A stretch of DNA of 17,872 nt from Fimenecus sp045545735 (GCA_045545735.1 JAZQBM010000013.1:1-17872); one strand, 5' to 3'. Shown: positions 7,413 through 16,386, numbered from the stretch's first letter. Made by a program: numbers and translations. The notes: generated by a model from the sequence alone, not told the origin.

Positions 7413-7446
7413 ATAAAACAAAAGGTGGTACATTTTTTGTACCACC
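7413..7446 (-). terminator. Rho-independent terminator after rpmE
   Basis: The stem GGTGGTAC (7424-7431) pairs with GTACCACC (7439-7446) around a 7-base loop. On the minus strand it is followed by TTTTGTTTTAT. It begins 16 bases past the L31 stop codon. Confidence 0.88.
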
Positions 7447-7461
7447 ATTATGTTTTTAAAA

Positions 7462-7665
7462 TTATTTTGAGAGATTGTAACGCTTGTTAAATCTGTCAAC
7501 ACGTCCGCCTGTATCAACAAGCTTCTGTTTACCTGTGAAGAATGGGTGGCAATTTGAGCAGATATCAACTTTCAAATCATCTTTAGTTGAGCGAGTTTCA
7601 AATGTTGCACCGCAAGCACACTTAACTGTTACTGTTTTATACTCTGGATGGAGTCCCTGTTTCAT
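7462..7665 (-). CDS. rpmE: 50S ribosomal protein L31 (zinc-binding type)
   Basis: The 67-residue product starts MKQGLHPEYKTVTVKCACGA, the standard L31 N-terminus. Four cysteines (C16, C18, C36, C39; CAC and CSNC) make it the zinc-binding C+ form, not the Zur-controlled zinc-free paralogue. The C-terminal block TGGRVDRFNKRY is the family signature. L31 bridges the 50S and 30S subunits near the central protuberance. GTG 7677 overlaps the ribosome binding site GAGGTGA, so ATG 7665 is chosen. The gene has its own promoter and terminator and appears monocistronic. Confidence 0.97.
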   Translation of the reverse strand: MKQGLHPEYKTVTVKCACGATFETRSTKDDLKVDICSNCHPFFTGKQKLVDTGGRVDRFNKRYNLSK

Positions 7666-7709
7666 GACAATTGTCACCTCTTTCAGTACTTGTTTTCATT
7701 AGCCTAATG

Positions 7710-7738
7710 ATTTTAGCACAAGAATATACAAAAATCAA
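7710..7738 (-). promoter_or_regulatory. Extended -10 promoter of rpmE
   Basis: The minus strand has TTGATT (7733-7738), a 17-base spacer and TAAAAT (7710-7715), preceded by TGC as an extended -10. The predicted start is near 7703, about 37 bases before the ATG. A 7-1-7 inverted repeat TCATTAG/CTAATGA (7696-7710) is centred on that start point. Confidence 0.75.
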
Positions 7739-7746
7739 GTATTTTT

Positions 7747-10700
7747 TTAAAGTTTTAAAGAAAATTCTTTTGACAGGCTGAATGAATATAGCGTTACGGT
7801 TACTTCTTCACAGCCAAAGCATTGTTCAGCAGCCGCTTTATACACACGCATTTGCTCGCGGTATCTGTCACAAAGTTCCTCAGGAGTATCAACTCTGTCA
7901 GTTTTATAATCAACAATTTCACCTTTATTGCCATTGATTATTAGTCCGTCAATAATACCCTGAACAACAACTCTTTCGTCCCCTGCCACAATTGGTAAAT
8001 CTTTTTTTATAAAAGAAAGTGGAACATTCATTGTGAATTCTTTTTCACGAACAAAATTTTCAGCAGTTTCAATTCGTTTATACAAATCACTTTCAAAGAA
8101 TTTGTTAATTGAACTGATATTAATAGCATCTGCTTCAAGGTCAGTAAATGTGCCGTCATCTTTAAGTCGTACAATTTCATTTTTTACGCTTTCTTTTGCA
8201 AGTGTGAAATCGCATTTTTCCATAAATCTATGAGCAAGGGTACCGCGTTGAGCCGGTGTCAAATCATCTTTACCCATAAATGCAGGGTTTTCAGTCGCAA
8301 TATAAAGTGTTTCGGTTTTTTCGTCAACTCTTGATGCTGAATATTTAACAGGTGTATCTGCAATTTCAGCATAAGGATAGACATATGAAACCTTTGCTCT
8401 AATTGAATCTAAAATTATTTCATCAACAGGTGCATTTACAACTTCTTCTACATTTTCTGTTTCTGCAATTTCAGGTGGTTCCACAATTCTAAAGTCAATA
8501 TTACTGTCAGTATTTTTCATTATACAATTCATAACACCTGCATCCTTGCGGATTTGAGATGCTGACGGGTGCTGAATCATAGAAAGAATTGCCCACTGCA
8601 AAAAATTGCTTGCAAGAGATAACGAAACGGAATTATCTTCATTACCTGTATAAAATCTATCATATATTTCTTTGATTTTACTTTCAGGCTTATAAAGATT
8701 ACCCGTAATATACAATTTTTCTCTTGCTCTTGTCATAGCAACATAGTAAATTCTTATTTCTTCATTCAACTCTTCAAGTTGATTTTTAAGTTTTACTGTT
8801 ACATACGGTTGAGTTTTGAATTCAATATTTCTTTCTTTATCATAGCAAACAGTACCGATACCCATTGTTCTATCAACAATAGTTTTCTCGCCACCCTTAC
8901 CACCGCCAAAAGAATCTGCAGTTGCCATAATAAACACAACAGGATATTCAAGGCCTTTACTTGAATGGATTGTTGTAAGTCTTACTGCGTTGTCATTTCC
9001 GCTTACAAGGTTCGACTCGTTCAAATCAAAGTTATTTTTACGAAGTTTGTCAACGTATCTAATAAATCCCGGTAATCCGTGACCACCATTAGTCTCAAAA
9101 TTCTCAGCATAATTTATGAGAAGTTGTAAGTTAAGCACTCGCTTTTCGCCGTCATCCATAGCACCCACAACGCTGTCATATGCAGTCATTTCAAACACTC
9201 GCCTTATAAGTTCACCAACGCCAAGAGTTACTGACAACATTCTCAACTGATAAATTGTATCAAGAAAATACTTAACCTTATTATCAGTATTATAACTTCC
9301 TTTTAGTAAGTCGTAAATTGAGCCGTGTCTATCACCACAACGCATACGTGCAAGGTCGCTTTCATCGAATGGGAACATTGGCGAAAGCATTACAGACACA
9401 AGTGGTATGTCTTGAACGGGATTGTCAATTACATTAAGAAGTGAAATCATTGTAACAATTTCCGGATTATCAAAAAATCCGTTTTTCTTTTCATAATGAG
9501 CAGGAACGCCCATTTCATCAAGACCTCTTACAATTTCTTCACTTTTTCCTTTACGGGTTAAAATGCAGATGTCACTGTATTTTACAGGTCGTTCTTTACC
9601 TTTATTGCCAACAGTCATACCGCTTTCAACAAGTTCTTTTATAGTTTTACCTACGTATCTAACTTCTTCGTGAAAATTTGATTTTCTTGAATCTGTACCG
9701 CTGACAATATGAACGTGAACATCCTTATTGTCAGTTTCACTATATTCGGCACCACACACTAATTGGTCGCCGTTTTTATAGTCAATTTCTCCCATCTTAC
9801 GTGTCATAAGGAAATCAAAGAAGAAGTTTACACCCTCAACTATTCCCTTACGGCTACGGAAGTTTTTATCAAGAGTTATTTTAGCAGGATAGTTATCAGT
9901 GGCACTGTCGTAGTCAGCATATCTATCTTTATAATCCATAAATATTTCGGGCATAGCCTGACGGAAACGATAAATACTTTGTTTAACGTCACCAACCATA
10001 AACAAGTTGTTTGAATTTTTGGAAATAGCATTAAAAAGAGCGTCTTGAGCTTCGTTAGTATCTTGAAATTCGTCAATTAAGATTTCATCATATTTTTCTG
10101 ACATTTCAATAGCAAGAGGTGTTTTTTGCATATTGCCGTTTTCATCTGTTGTAAAGAGCAAGTCAAGTGCCATATGAAGAATATCGGCATAGTCATATGC
10201 GTTCTTTTCTTTTTTAACTTCTGCAAGTCTTTCAGAAAATCTAATCACACATTTTTTTAATGCAGACATTATTGGGCGTAAATACTCAATATCTTTTTTG
10301 AAATCTTCAGAATAGCAGGACATAATTTTTGCAACACTTTGAAAATCCTTTTTAAGCGCCATTGTTCTGCCTTGAATTTCATAATAATGCTCATCTTTTT
10401 CAGCCGCTTTAAATTTACCGAAAGTTTCAATTGATAAACCGCTGACAAGATTTCTTATTTCATCCCATTTGCCACCATTGTCAATCAGTTCAACAGCATA
10501 TTTCATCGAAGTCAAAGAACTCATTATACTTTCTCTTGCGGTAACACCGACTTTATTATCGTCACCGCCGTCAATGAGTATTTTTTCGCATTTCACAATA
10601 ATATACTCAAGTATTGCTTTAACTCTTGCAAGACAATATTCGCCCCATATAGTTTTTTCTACGGGAACGTCTTCAAAATAATATGCAAAGTGGTCATCAA

Positions 10701-11274
10701 TCCATTTTTGCGGATTAGCAGATGCTATTGAAAACTTATAAATCTTAAATATTGAATTTATAAGGTTAAAATCACTTCTTCCGTTTGTAAAAAGTTCGAG
10801 AAGTGCGTTTGATTCAGGTGTATTCTCATTATAAACTTCGTCAAGAACTTCTGATACAATTTCGCTTTCAAGCAATTTAAGTTCATTTTCATTAAGCATT
10901 GTAAAATCAGGAACAATATCGAGAAGTTGACAGTTTTCCTTGACGATTTGATTACAGAAACTATCAATAGTAGAAATGTTTGCGTTTGGCAGAAACATTT
11001 TCTGACGTTTAAGAAATGAATTGTTTGGATTATCTTTAATTAATTCGGCAAGTGACTTTGATATTCTCTCACTCATTTCCCCTGCCGCTGCTTTTGTAAA
11101 GGTAACAACGAGAATATTTTCAACATTAGTAGGCTTTTTTTCATCAGTTATTCGCTGAATTACACGCTCAACAAGCACAGCCGTTTTACCCGAACCCGCC
11201 GCCGCAGATACGAGTATACTACCATTTCTTGAATTAATTGCATCCCGTTGGGCATCAGTCCACACTCTATTCAT
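7747..11274 (-). CDS. addA: ATP-dependent helicase/nuclease subunit A (AddA)
   Basis: AddA is the UvrD-like helicase and one of two nuclease subunits of AddAB, the Gram-positive counterpart of RecBCD that resects double-strand breaks and loads RecA. The 1175-residue product shows the Q-motif region WTDAQRDAI and Walker A AAAGSGKT (K30). Motif II is LIDEFQDTNE, motif III VGDVKQSIYRFRQ, motif V TIHSSKGLEYPVVF and motif VI YYVAMTRAREKLY. The C-terminal RecB-type nuclease has GTLAHRFME, VQGIIDGL and VDYKTDRVD (D1122, K1124). The length is typical. ATG 11274 is preferred over the adjacent ATG 11277 for better spacing from GGAGGTGA (11280-11287). The start overlaps the end of addB by 8 bases, indicating coupled synthesis of a 1:1 complex. 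The single-nucleotide motif of recognised Chi is not deducible. Confidence 0.97.
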   Translation of the reverse strand: MNRVWTDAQRDAINSRNGSILVSAAAGSGKTAVLVERVIQRITDEKKPTNVENILVVTFTKAAAGEMSERISKSLAELIKDNPNNSFLKRQKMFLPNANISTIDSFCNQIVKENCQLLDIVPDFTMLNENELKLLESEIVSEVLDEVYNENTPESNALLELFTNGRSDFNLINSIFKIYKFSIASANPQKWIDDHFAYYFEDVPVEKTIWGEYCLARVKAILEYIIVKCEKILIDGGDDNKVGVTARESIMSSLTSMKYAVELIDNGGKWDEIRNLVSGLSIETFGKFKAAEKDEHYYEIQGRTMALKKDFQSVAKIMSCYSEDFKKDIEYLRPIMSALKKCVIRFSERLAEVKKEKNAYDYADILHMALDLLFTTDENGNMQKTPLAIEMSEKYDEILIDEFQDTNEAQDALFNAISKNSNNLFMVGDVKQSIYRFRQAMPEIFMDYKDRYADYDSATDNYPAKITLDKNFRSRKGIVEGVNFFFDFLMTRKMGEIDYKNGDQLVCGAEYSETDNKDVHVHIVSGTDSRKSNFHEEVRYVGKTIKELVESGMTVGNKGKERPVKYSDICILTRKGKSEEIVRGLDEMGVPAHYEKKNGFFDNPEIVTMISLLNVIDNPVQDIPLVSVMLSPMFPFDESDLARMRCGDRHGSIYDLLKGSYNTDNKVKYFLDTIYQLRMLSVTLGVGELIRRVFEMTAYDSVVGAMDDGEKRVLNLQLLINYAENFETNGGHGLPGFIRYVDKLRKNNFDLNESNLVSGNDNAVRLTTIHSSKGLEYPVVFIMATADSFGGGKGGEKTIVDRTMGIGTVCYDKERNIEFKTQPYVTVKLKNQLEELNEEIRIYYVAMTRAREKLYITGNLYKPESKIKEIYDRFYTGNEDNSVSLSLASNFLQWAILSMIQHPSASQIRKDAGVMNCIMKNTDSNIDFRIVEPPEIAETENVEEVVNAPVDEIILDSIRAKVSYVYPYAEIADTPVKYSASRVDEKTETLYIATENPAFMGKDDLTPAQRGTLAHRFMEKCDFTLAKESVKNEIVRLKDDGTFTDLEADAINISSINKFFESDLYKRIETAENFVREKEFTMNVPLSFIKKDLPIVAGDERVVVQGIIDGLIINGNKGEIVDYKTDRVDTPEELCDRYREQMRVYKAAAEQCFGCEEVTVTLYSFSLSKEFSLKL

Positions 11275-14200
11275 CATCGTCACCTCCCAACATTGAAATA
11301 GCAGTATCAAATTTTAGTGACTTAACCTCTCTTATAGGGTCATTATTATCACGCCTGCAAATATCTTTATATTGGCAGTAATCACAACCATCTTCCGTAG
11401 GAAACGCATTGATTGCACCATTCTGAAGACTATTTGCCATTTCTTTAATTAAACTATTTACTTTTTCTTTAAGATTTGAAAGTGTTTTTAATGAAATAAC
11501 ATTTCCTGAAATATTACCGCTTTTATCAAGTCCGGCAGGAATATAAATACCTTCTAGATTTTTTTCCATTGCGGTGATGACCTGAAGGTTATTAAGCACC
11601 ATACCGCTCATTCTGAAATTATCTTTAATCGTTTTATTTATTGATAAATCATCAGAATATCTGTTAAGATTTTTACCATCAGTAACACGTGAAGTTTTTG
11701 CCTGATAATACAATATACCTGCAGGAGTTACGTTTTTATAAAGGTCTTCACCATTCTGCCAAATTGCAAAAAGGTAAATAAGCATTTGCATATTAAGTCC
11801 TGCAAACACTTCACCCAAATCAAATATTTTACCACCTGTTTTGTAGTCGATTATACGAACAAAGGTATTATCGGGTGTTTCGTAAGTATCAACACGGTCA
11901 ACTTTACCTATAATCTTAACTGTTCCGCCGTTTTCAAGTTCAATTAAGTATGGCTTAATATCACCGTCATTGTTAATATTCAACTCAAAATTTACAGGCA
12001 CAAATTCACAATGCATAAACTCATCAACAAGTTGCATTACGATTTTAAAAGTACTTTCTTTTAAAAGACTAATTGTGCGAACAAATGACATTGGCTTATC
12101 TTTATAACCGCTCATTTTTTCTTCAATATAATTGTCAATTATTATATTGATTTTTTCTTTAATTTCACTTGTTGTAAATTTTGTAAACTTATCTTTTGGA
12201 TTTTCTTTCAAAAACTTTTCAAGTACTTCGTGGACAAGTGTACCCGACTGTGCAGGGTCCATTTGTGCTTCACGTCTTGGTTGCACCTTAATTCCATACT
12301 CACAGAAATAACTGAACGGACATTTATAAAACCTTTCAGTTTTTGATGCAGAAATATACATACTCTTGCCAAAAAGTTCGGTTGCAAGTTCTTTATCGTT
12401 AATAGCAAAATCCTTTTTACCTATTTTTTCAAGCATTGAAAGTTCATTTTGTGAGCCGTCATCATTGAAATATTTATAAAGTGTTGAACCAAGTACTGAA
12501 TTTTTGCTTTTTTCATTTGCAAGAGCAGAAAATGCAGTTTTACGACTTTCGATTAACCCTAATGCATCAGGTTTAATTACCTTGACATTTTCAAAAAGTC
12601 TTTGAACTTCAAGCACCAATTCCGATGGTGTCAAAGTTTCGGAATTAGCATCAACATTGCTATATGACACATAAAGTTTTTCTGTTGCCAAAGTCATCGA
12701 ATGGTATGCTATAAATCTTTCGGAAACGCTATTATATTCAAGGTTTGAAATAATTTCAATTCCGTTTTCTTGAAGTTCACAACGCTCAGCGTCATTGAGA
12801 ATTACACCACTACTTGAAGCCATTGGGAACACGCCCGCATTAGCACCCACTATAAACACGGCTTTTGGTGCGGTGGCTTTGATTCTGTCAGCACTACCTA
12901 TGATTACTTCATCAATGCCGTTTGGAATTTGCCCCAAATCCTTTGTTGATACAATAATCTCAAACAATTCGCGATAACGTTTAAGTGTAATCTTACCACT
13001 TTCGGTTGCAGAACAAAGGTTATCAAGAATTTCGGTAAGAATTCGCCAAATTTTGCCTTGTTCAAGTGCTAAATCATCTTCCCCGTTTTTCATAAGTAAA
13101 GAAGTAAAATCTTTTAAGTTTTTATCAACGCCTGCATTACGCAAAAATGAGAACAATTCTCTTGAAATTGTTTCACCGTCTGCATCTGTAATCTTATTTT
13201 TAAGTACAATTATAGGGCCTACGATTTTTGCTCGCAAGTCATTTATATTATTTAATTTTTGTTGGGAATAGTCATTGAATTCTACGCCAAAGCCGTCAGG
13301 GTTCTCCGTCCATTCGTTTTTCCATTCTGATGCTTTTTTCCGCCACATTAAAGTGTAATCTTCAATTAATGAGATTTCTTCGATTGAAAATCCGTAAAGC
13401 CCTGTTTTAAGAAAACGCAACACGCTTTCCGTATCAAATCCGTCAGTTAAAATATCAAAAAGCGACAGCATAAATGCCATTAAAGGTTGAGTTAAAATTG
13501 GCTGACGATTATCGGGGAAACAGTCAATTCCGTATTTGCGGAATGATGATAACAACTGATTTTTATATGAGCCATTACTACGCTCAATAACAGCAATATC
13601 ACGGTATCTATAGTTTTCTTCACGCACAAGACGTTTGATTTCAGATGCTACAAAATCGCACTCGTCATTTTTATTTCGACAAGGAACTAATGAAATTGAG
13701 TCACAATCATTTTCGTACTTTTTATCAGTAATATCAAAAATATTTTCTTCAAGAAAATTAAGGGCATCCGCTTTATACTCTTTTGCTGAATGCAAAATCA
13801 TTTCAGGTGCGATTTTCACATTTACGCGATTTGCAATCCCGCGAAGTTTACGGATTTCACACATAGCGTTATAGAAAAGTTCGTATTCAGCGTTATTTCT
13901 TGAAGTATCACAACAGAATGTAATGTAAACATTATCTGCAGTTGCTATAATTCGCTCAAGCACTTTGTATTCTTGTGCTGAAAACCCTGCAAATGCGTCT
14001 ACAAATACTGTTTTACCTTTAAAATATGGCACATCATATAAAAGTTCTGCTAGCAAATCAAGATTTAAAGAATCGTCCTGAAAATTCTTAGTCATAAGAC
14101 TATCATAGCATTGGAATATTACTGACAACTCATCAAGTTTTTTTGCAAATGTAGGTTTTTTAACCTTTTCTGCCATTTCAGTAAGTTTTTCAAGAGGAAT

Positions 14201-14593
14201 ACAGCAGGTTTTAAGTTCACGGTTAAATTTAAGAAGTTCATTTATAAGTAAAGGATTTTTCTGGTATCTGTTGTAATAAGTAAGTTTATCTTGCAAAGAC
14301 TCAATTGCCATACTCATAAGTACAGCTCTTGTAGCATCATCCGCAGGTCTTTTTGTAATTCTGCCGTAATCGGACAAAAGCCTTTCAGCAATACGCGAAA
14401 AGCTTAAAATCTCAACATTATTAATTTTTTCATTACCAAGTATTTCGAGCATTCCTTTTTCAGTTTCAAAAGAGAATTGCTCGGGTACAATTATTACGGC
14501 TTTTCCACTTTCGTTTTTTGCAATTTCAGATGCAAGATTACGAATATATCGTGTTTTACCGCTACCTGTACGTCCTGTAATTATGTTGAGCAA
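11267..14593 (-). CDS. addB: ATP-dependent nuclease subunit B (AddB) with 4Fe-4S site
   Basis: AddB is the second AddAB subunit. It has an N-terminal Walker A (GRTGSGKT, residues 7-14, K13), a degenerate helicase core involved in Chi recognition in B. subtilis, and a C-terminal RecB-type nuclease (GTLVHEVLEKFL, GKVDRVD with D899, IDYKTGG with D916 and K918). The iron-sulfur ligands known from B. subtilis AddB are all present: C758 before the nuclease and C1070-x2-C1073-x5-C1079 after it. The frame is intact at 1108 residues, slightly shorter than the Bacillus protein. The start is TTG 14593, preceded at 7 bases by GGGGG (14601-14605); the protein then begins LNIITGRTGSGKT, which fits the family. 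It lies 14 bases downstream of the GH27 gene and overlaps addA. Confidence 0.97.
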   Translation of the reverse strand: MLNIITGRTGSGKTRYIRNLASEIAKNESGKAVIIVPEQFSFETEKGMLEILGNEKINNVEILSFSRIAERLLSDYGRITKRPADDATRAVLMSMAIESLQDKLTYYNRYQKNPLLINELLKFNRELKTCCIPLEKLTEMAEKVKKPTFAKKLDELSVIFQCYDSLMTKNFQDDSLNLDLLAELLYDVPYFKGKTVFVDAFAGFSAQEYKVLERIIATADNVYITFCCDTSRNNAEYELFYNAMCEIRKLRGIANRVNVKIAPEMILHSAKEYKADALNFLEENIFDITDKKYENDCDSISLVPCRNKNDECDFVASEIKRLVREENYRYRDIAVIERSNGSYKNQLLSSFRKYGIDCFPDNRQPILTQPLMAFMLSLFDILTDGFDTESVLRFLKTGLYGFSIEEISLIEDYTLMWRKKASEWKNEWTENPDGFGVEFNDYSQQKLNNINDLRAKIVGPIIVLKNKITDADGETISRELFSFLRNAGVDKNLKDFTSLLMKNGEDDLALEQGKIWRILTEILDNLCSATESGKITLKRYRELFEIIVSTKDLGQIPNGIDEVIIGSADRIKATAPKAVFIVGANAGVFPMASSSGVILNDAERCELQENGIEIISNLEYNSVSERFIAYHSMTLATEKLYVSYSNVDANSETLTPSELVLEVQRLFENVKVIKPDALGLIESRKTAFSALANEKSKNSVLGSTLYKYFNDDGSQNELSMLEKIGKKDFAINDKELATELFGKSMYISASKTERFYKCPFSYFCEYGIKVQPRREAQMDPAQSGTLVHEVLEKFLKENPKDKFTKFTTSEIKEKINIIIDNYIEEKMSGYKDKPMSFVRTISLLKESTFKIVMQLVDEFMHCEFVPVNFELNINNDGDIKPYLIELENGGTVKIIGKVDRVDTYETPDNTFVRIIDYKTGGKIFDLGEVFAGLNMQMLIYLFAIWQNGEDLYKNVTPAGILYYQAKTSRVTDGKNLNRYSDDLSINKTIKDNFRMSGMVLNNLQVITAMEKNLEGIYIPAGLDKSGNISGNVISLKTLSNLKEKVNSLIKEMANSLQNGAINAFPTEDGCDYCQYKDICRRDNNDPIREVKSLKFDTAISMLGGDDDE

Positions 14594-14607
14594 GATTTAT
14601 CCCCCAA

Positions 14608-15900
14608 TTAAATTAATTTATAGAGTTTTGCACCGTGAGTATTCACTTTGCAAGTGAATTTGTTACTTACTTTTTTAATTTCTTCTTTCTTCCACAAATC
14701 GCGGAGAGTATATTCCCCTGCTAAATCGAGTTTATTTAAGTCAACTGTAATTTCGTCATCTTTATCTGACACGTTAAATACTGCAATCAATGGCTTGTTA
14801 TCACTTGAAGTTGCAGTCCAGATAATTGTTTTTTCATCACGATATGCTTGTTTGCCGTTGTGAGAATTTTGATTGACGTCAAGCACTTCTTCATTAGTCA
14901 TTAGTGAGAGCGTCCACTCGTCATTATTTCTCATTTCACCACCAAACATAAGTGGTGAACGGAATATTGACCACAACGTCATAAGAGTTACTTGTTCGTC
15001 TTTTGTAAACTGGGTGTATCTGTCTTGCGGTCCGTGACAAGTGCCGTTTCTTGAAATGTTGCCTAATGGTAACATATCGCAATCAGGCCAACAACCTTCT
15101 TTCACATAAGGTGCCCATTTTTCGCATTTATCGAACATTTCATAGAGTTTGTCCCACCAATCCCAGAAATCGCCTGTAAGACGCCACATATTAGCGTATT
15201 CGCATAAGTGGTCGGCAACTGAAAGTTCAGCAGGTCCCGGAGAGAGACTAAGCACAATATCACGACCTGTTTTATCAATAGCCTTTCTAATCATTTCAAC
15301 CTCTTCACGTGCTGAATAAGGGTTGTCCCATTTACGAAATTCAGTAACGCAGATGTCATCTACTTTAACAAAGTCAATACCCCATTTTGCGTACATATCG
15401 AAAATACTGTCATAATAAGCCTGTGCACCCTCGCAAGTATACATTCCATACATATCTGTATTCCAAGGGCAGACTGAAAAGTGATGCACAACCTGACGTG
15501 CAGTTTTGTCGCTACCTAAAATCTTAGTATTCTGATGAACTGCCTGACGGGGAATTCCACGCATAATATGTATACCAAATTTAAGCCCCATAGCGTGAAT
15601 TTTATCTGCAATAGGTTTGAAGCCTTGTCCATTTGCGGATGATGGGAAACGATTTTCTGCAGGAATAAGACGCGAATATTCGTCCATACAAAGTTCAGTG
15701 AAATTATTATAGTTGTTGTCTTTGGCTTTTGGTTCATACCATTGAATATCGCACACCACGTATTGCCAACCGTAATCTTTAAGATATTTAGCCATATATT
15801 CAGCATTGCCGAGCAACTGTTCTTCATTAACTGCTGCACCGTAACAGTCCCAACTGTTCCATCCCATTGGAGGAGTTTTTGCAAATTTATTTTTGTTCAT
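14608..15900 (-). CDS. Glycoside hydrolase family 27 (alpha-galactosidase-like), cytoplasmic
   Basis: The 430-residue retaining glycosidase is of the GH27/clan GH-D type. The TIM barrel starts with TPPMGWNSWDCYG (about 9-21), the hallmark of the family. The predicted nucleophile is D181 in DFVKVDDIC and the predicted acid/base is D244 in RLTGDFWDWWD; the spacing of 63 residues resembles known GH27 enzymes. The barrel closes around RSPLMFGGEM and is followed by a beta-sandwich C-terminal domain (from about 345). No signal peptide or membrane segment is present, so it should act on imported oligosaccharides. Substrates may be alpha-galactosides, but GH27 also includes beta-L-arabinopyranosidases, so activity is left open. 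ATG 15900 has GAGGTG 5 bases upstream. No transporter or sugar regulator is adjacent; it sits between a small membrane protein and addB. Confidence 0.92.
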   Translation of the reverse strand: MNKNKFAKTPPMGWNSWDCYGAAVNEEQLLGNAEYMAKYLKDYGWQYVVCDIQWYEPKAKDNNYNNFTELCMDEYSRLIPAENRFPSSANGQGFKPIADKIHAMGLKFGIHIMRGIPRQAVHQNTKILGSDKTARQVVHHFSVCPWNTDMYGMYTCEGAQAYYDSIFDMYAKWGIDFVKVDDICVTEFRKWDNPYSAREEVEMIRKAIDKTGRDIVLSLSPGPAELSVADHLCEYANMWRLTGDFWDWWDKLYEMFDKCEKWAPYVKEGCWPDCDMLPLGNISRNGTCHGPQDRYTQFTKDEQVTLMTLWSIFRSPLMFGGEMRNNDEWTLSLMTNEEVLDVNQNSHNGKQAYRDEKTIIWTATSSDNKPLIAVFNVSDKDDEITVDLNKLDLAGEYTLRDLWKKEEIKKVSNKFTCKVNTHGAKLYKLI

Positions 15901-15909
15901 AATTGCACC

Positions 15910-16245
15910 TCAATCCAATACTACACTTTTCTTTTTACCGTTTTTATTGCGAGGATATTCGCGAATTCTTGTAATATATTCACAATTCATAATATCACAT
16001 TGTCCGTTTTGTTCGATTTCAATCCAACCATCATTATATGAACGGATTACACCTGTAACAGTTGAACCTGATGTACAAGTATAAATCAGACATTCTTTTC
16101 CAATGTAATTTTTAATCATTTCAGTCATATTCACTTTCCCCTTTTTTAAACGCAGATGCTTACGGATTACGTTAAGGTTATTTGAACGGATTTGTAAAAC
16201 AATAATTATGAACAAAACCAAATAAATTAACCACATTGAATCCAT
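15910..16245 (-). CDS. Small membrane-anchored protein with SH3-like C-terminal domain
   Basis: The 111-residue protein has one N-terminal hydrophobic segment (about 4-18, SMWLIYLVLFIIIVLQI), a basic linker (RKHLRLKKGK) and a C-terminal domain from about residue 40. That domain resembles small uncharacterised Clostridia proteins (GKECLIYT, VTGVIRSYNDGWIEIE, EYITRIREYP, ending KNKNGKKKSVVLD). The pattern of short strands suggests an Sm/SH3-like barrel, possibly the DUF6897 type, but I cannot confirm this. ATG 16245 has AGGAGGGG 6 bases upstream. An internal in-frame ATG at 16128 also has a good ribosome binding site and would give the soluble domain alone. The stop lies 9 bases before the GH27 start, so the two are cotranscribed. 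Function unknown. Confidence 0.82.
   Translation of the reverse strand: MDSMWLIYLVLFIIIVLQIRSNNLNVIRKHLRLKKGKVNMTEMIKNYIGKECLIYTCTSGSTVTGVIRSYNDGWIEIEQNGQCDIMNCEYITRIREYPRNKNGKKKSVVLD
16126..16142 (-). promoter_or_regulatory. Possible internal start site within the small membrane protein gene
   Basis: On the minus strand AGGGGA (16137-16142) is followed after 8 bases by an in-frame ATG (16126-16128, Met40). Translation from it would yield a soluble product of 72 residues, MTEMIKNYIGKECLIYT onwards, which is the domain without its membrane anchor. The ribosome binding site could be a by-product of the Lys-Lys-Gly-Lys codons. Confidence 0.4.
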
Positions 16246-16273
16246 AAAGCACCCCTCCTAAAATATCAAATAC

Positions 16274-16302
16274 ATTTTATCATTTTATATAAAAAAAGTA
16301 AA
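16274..16302 (-). promoter_or_regulatory. Promoter for the small membrane protein-GH27-addBA unit
   Basis: The minus strand reads TTTACT (16297-16302), a 17-base spacer and TAAAAT (16274-16279), with TGA forming an extended -10. The predicted start is near 16267, about 20 bases before the start codon. No other good promoter is visible before addA, so the four genes down to 7747 probably share it. Confidence 0.6.
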
Positions 16303-16357
16303 CTAAAATAGGTGTAATTTTATGGACAGAAATTTCAAATGTTTTTGAAAAAAGTCC

Positions 16358-16386
16358 TTGACATTAAGTTTCTTTTATGATAATAT
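16358..16386 (+). promoter_or_regulatory. Strong promoter for the tRNA-Ser genes
   Basis: A perfect TTGACA (16358-16363) is 17 bases from TAATAT (16381-16386), which is preceded by TGA, an extended -10. The predicted start is near 16393, about 9 bases before the tRNA. This promoter is divergent from that of the small membrane protein. Confidence 0.85.

Noticed and set aside
7383..7568. N-terminal extension of the YigZ-family frame
   Set aside because: It overlaps the L31 gene end and its terminator hairpin; it is merely an open frame in non-coding sequence.
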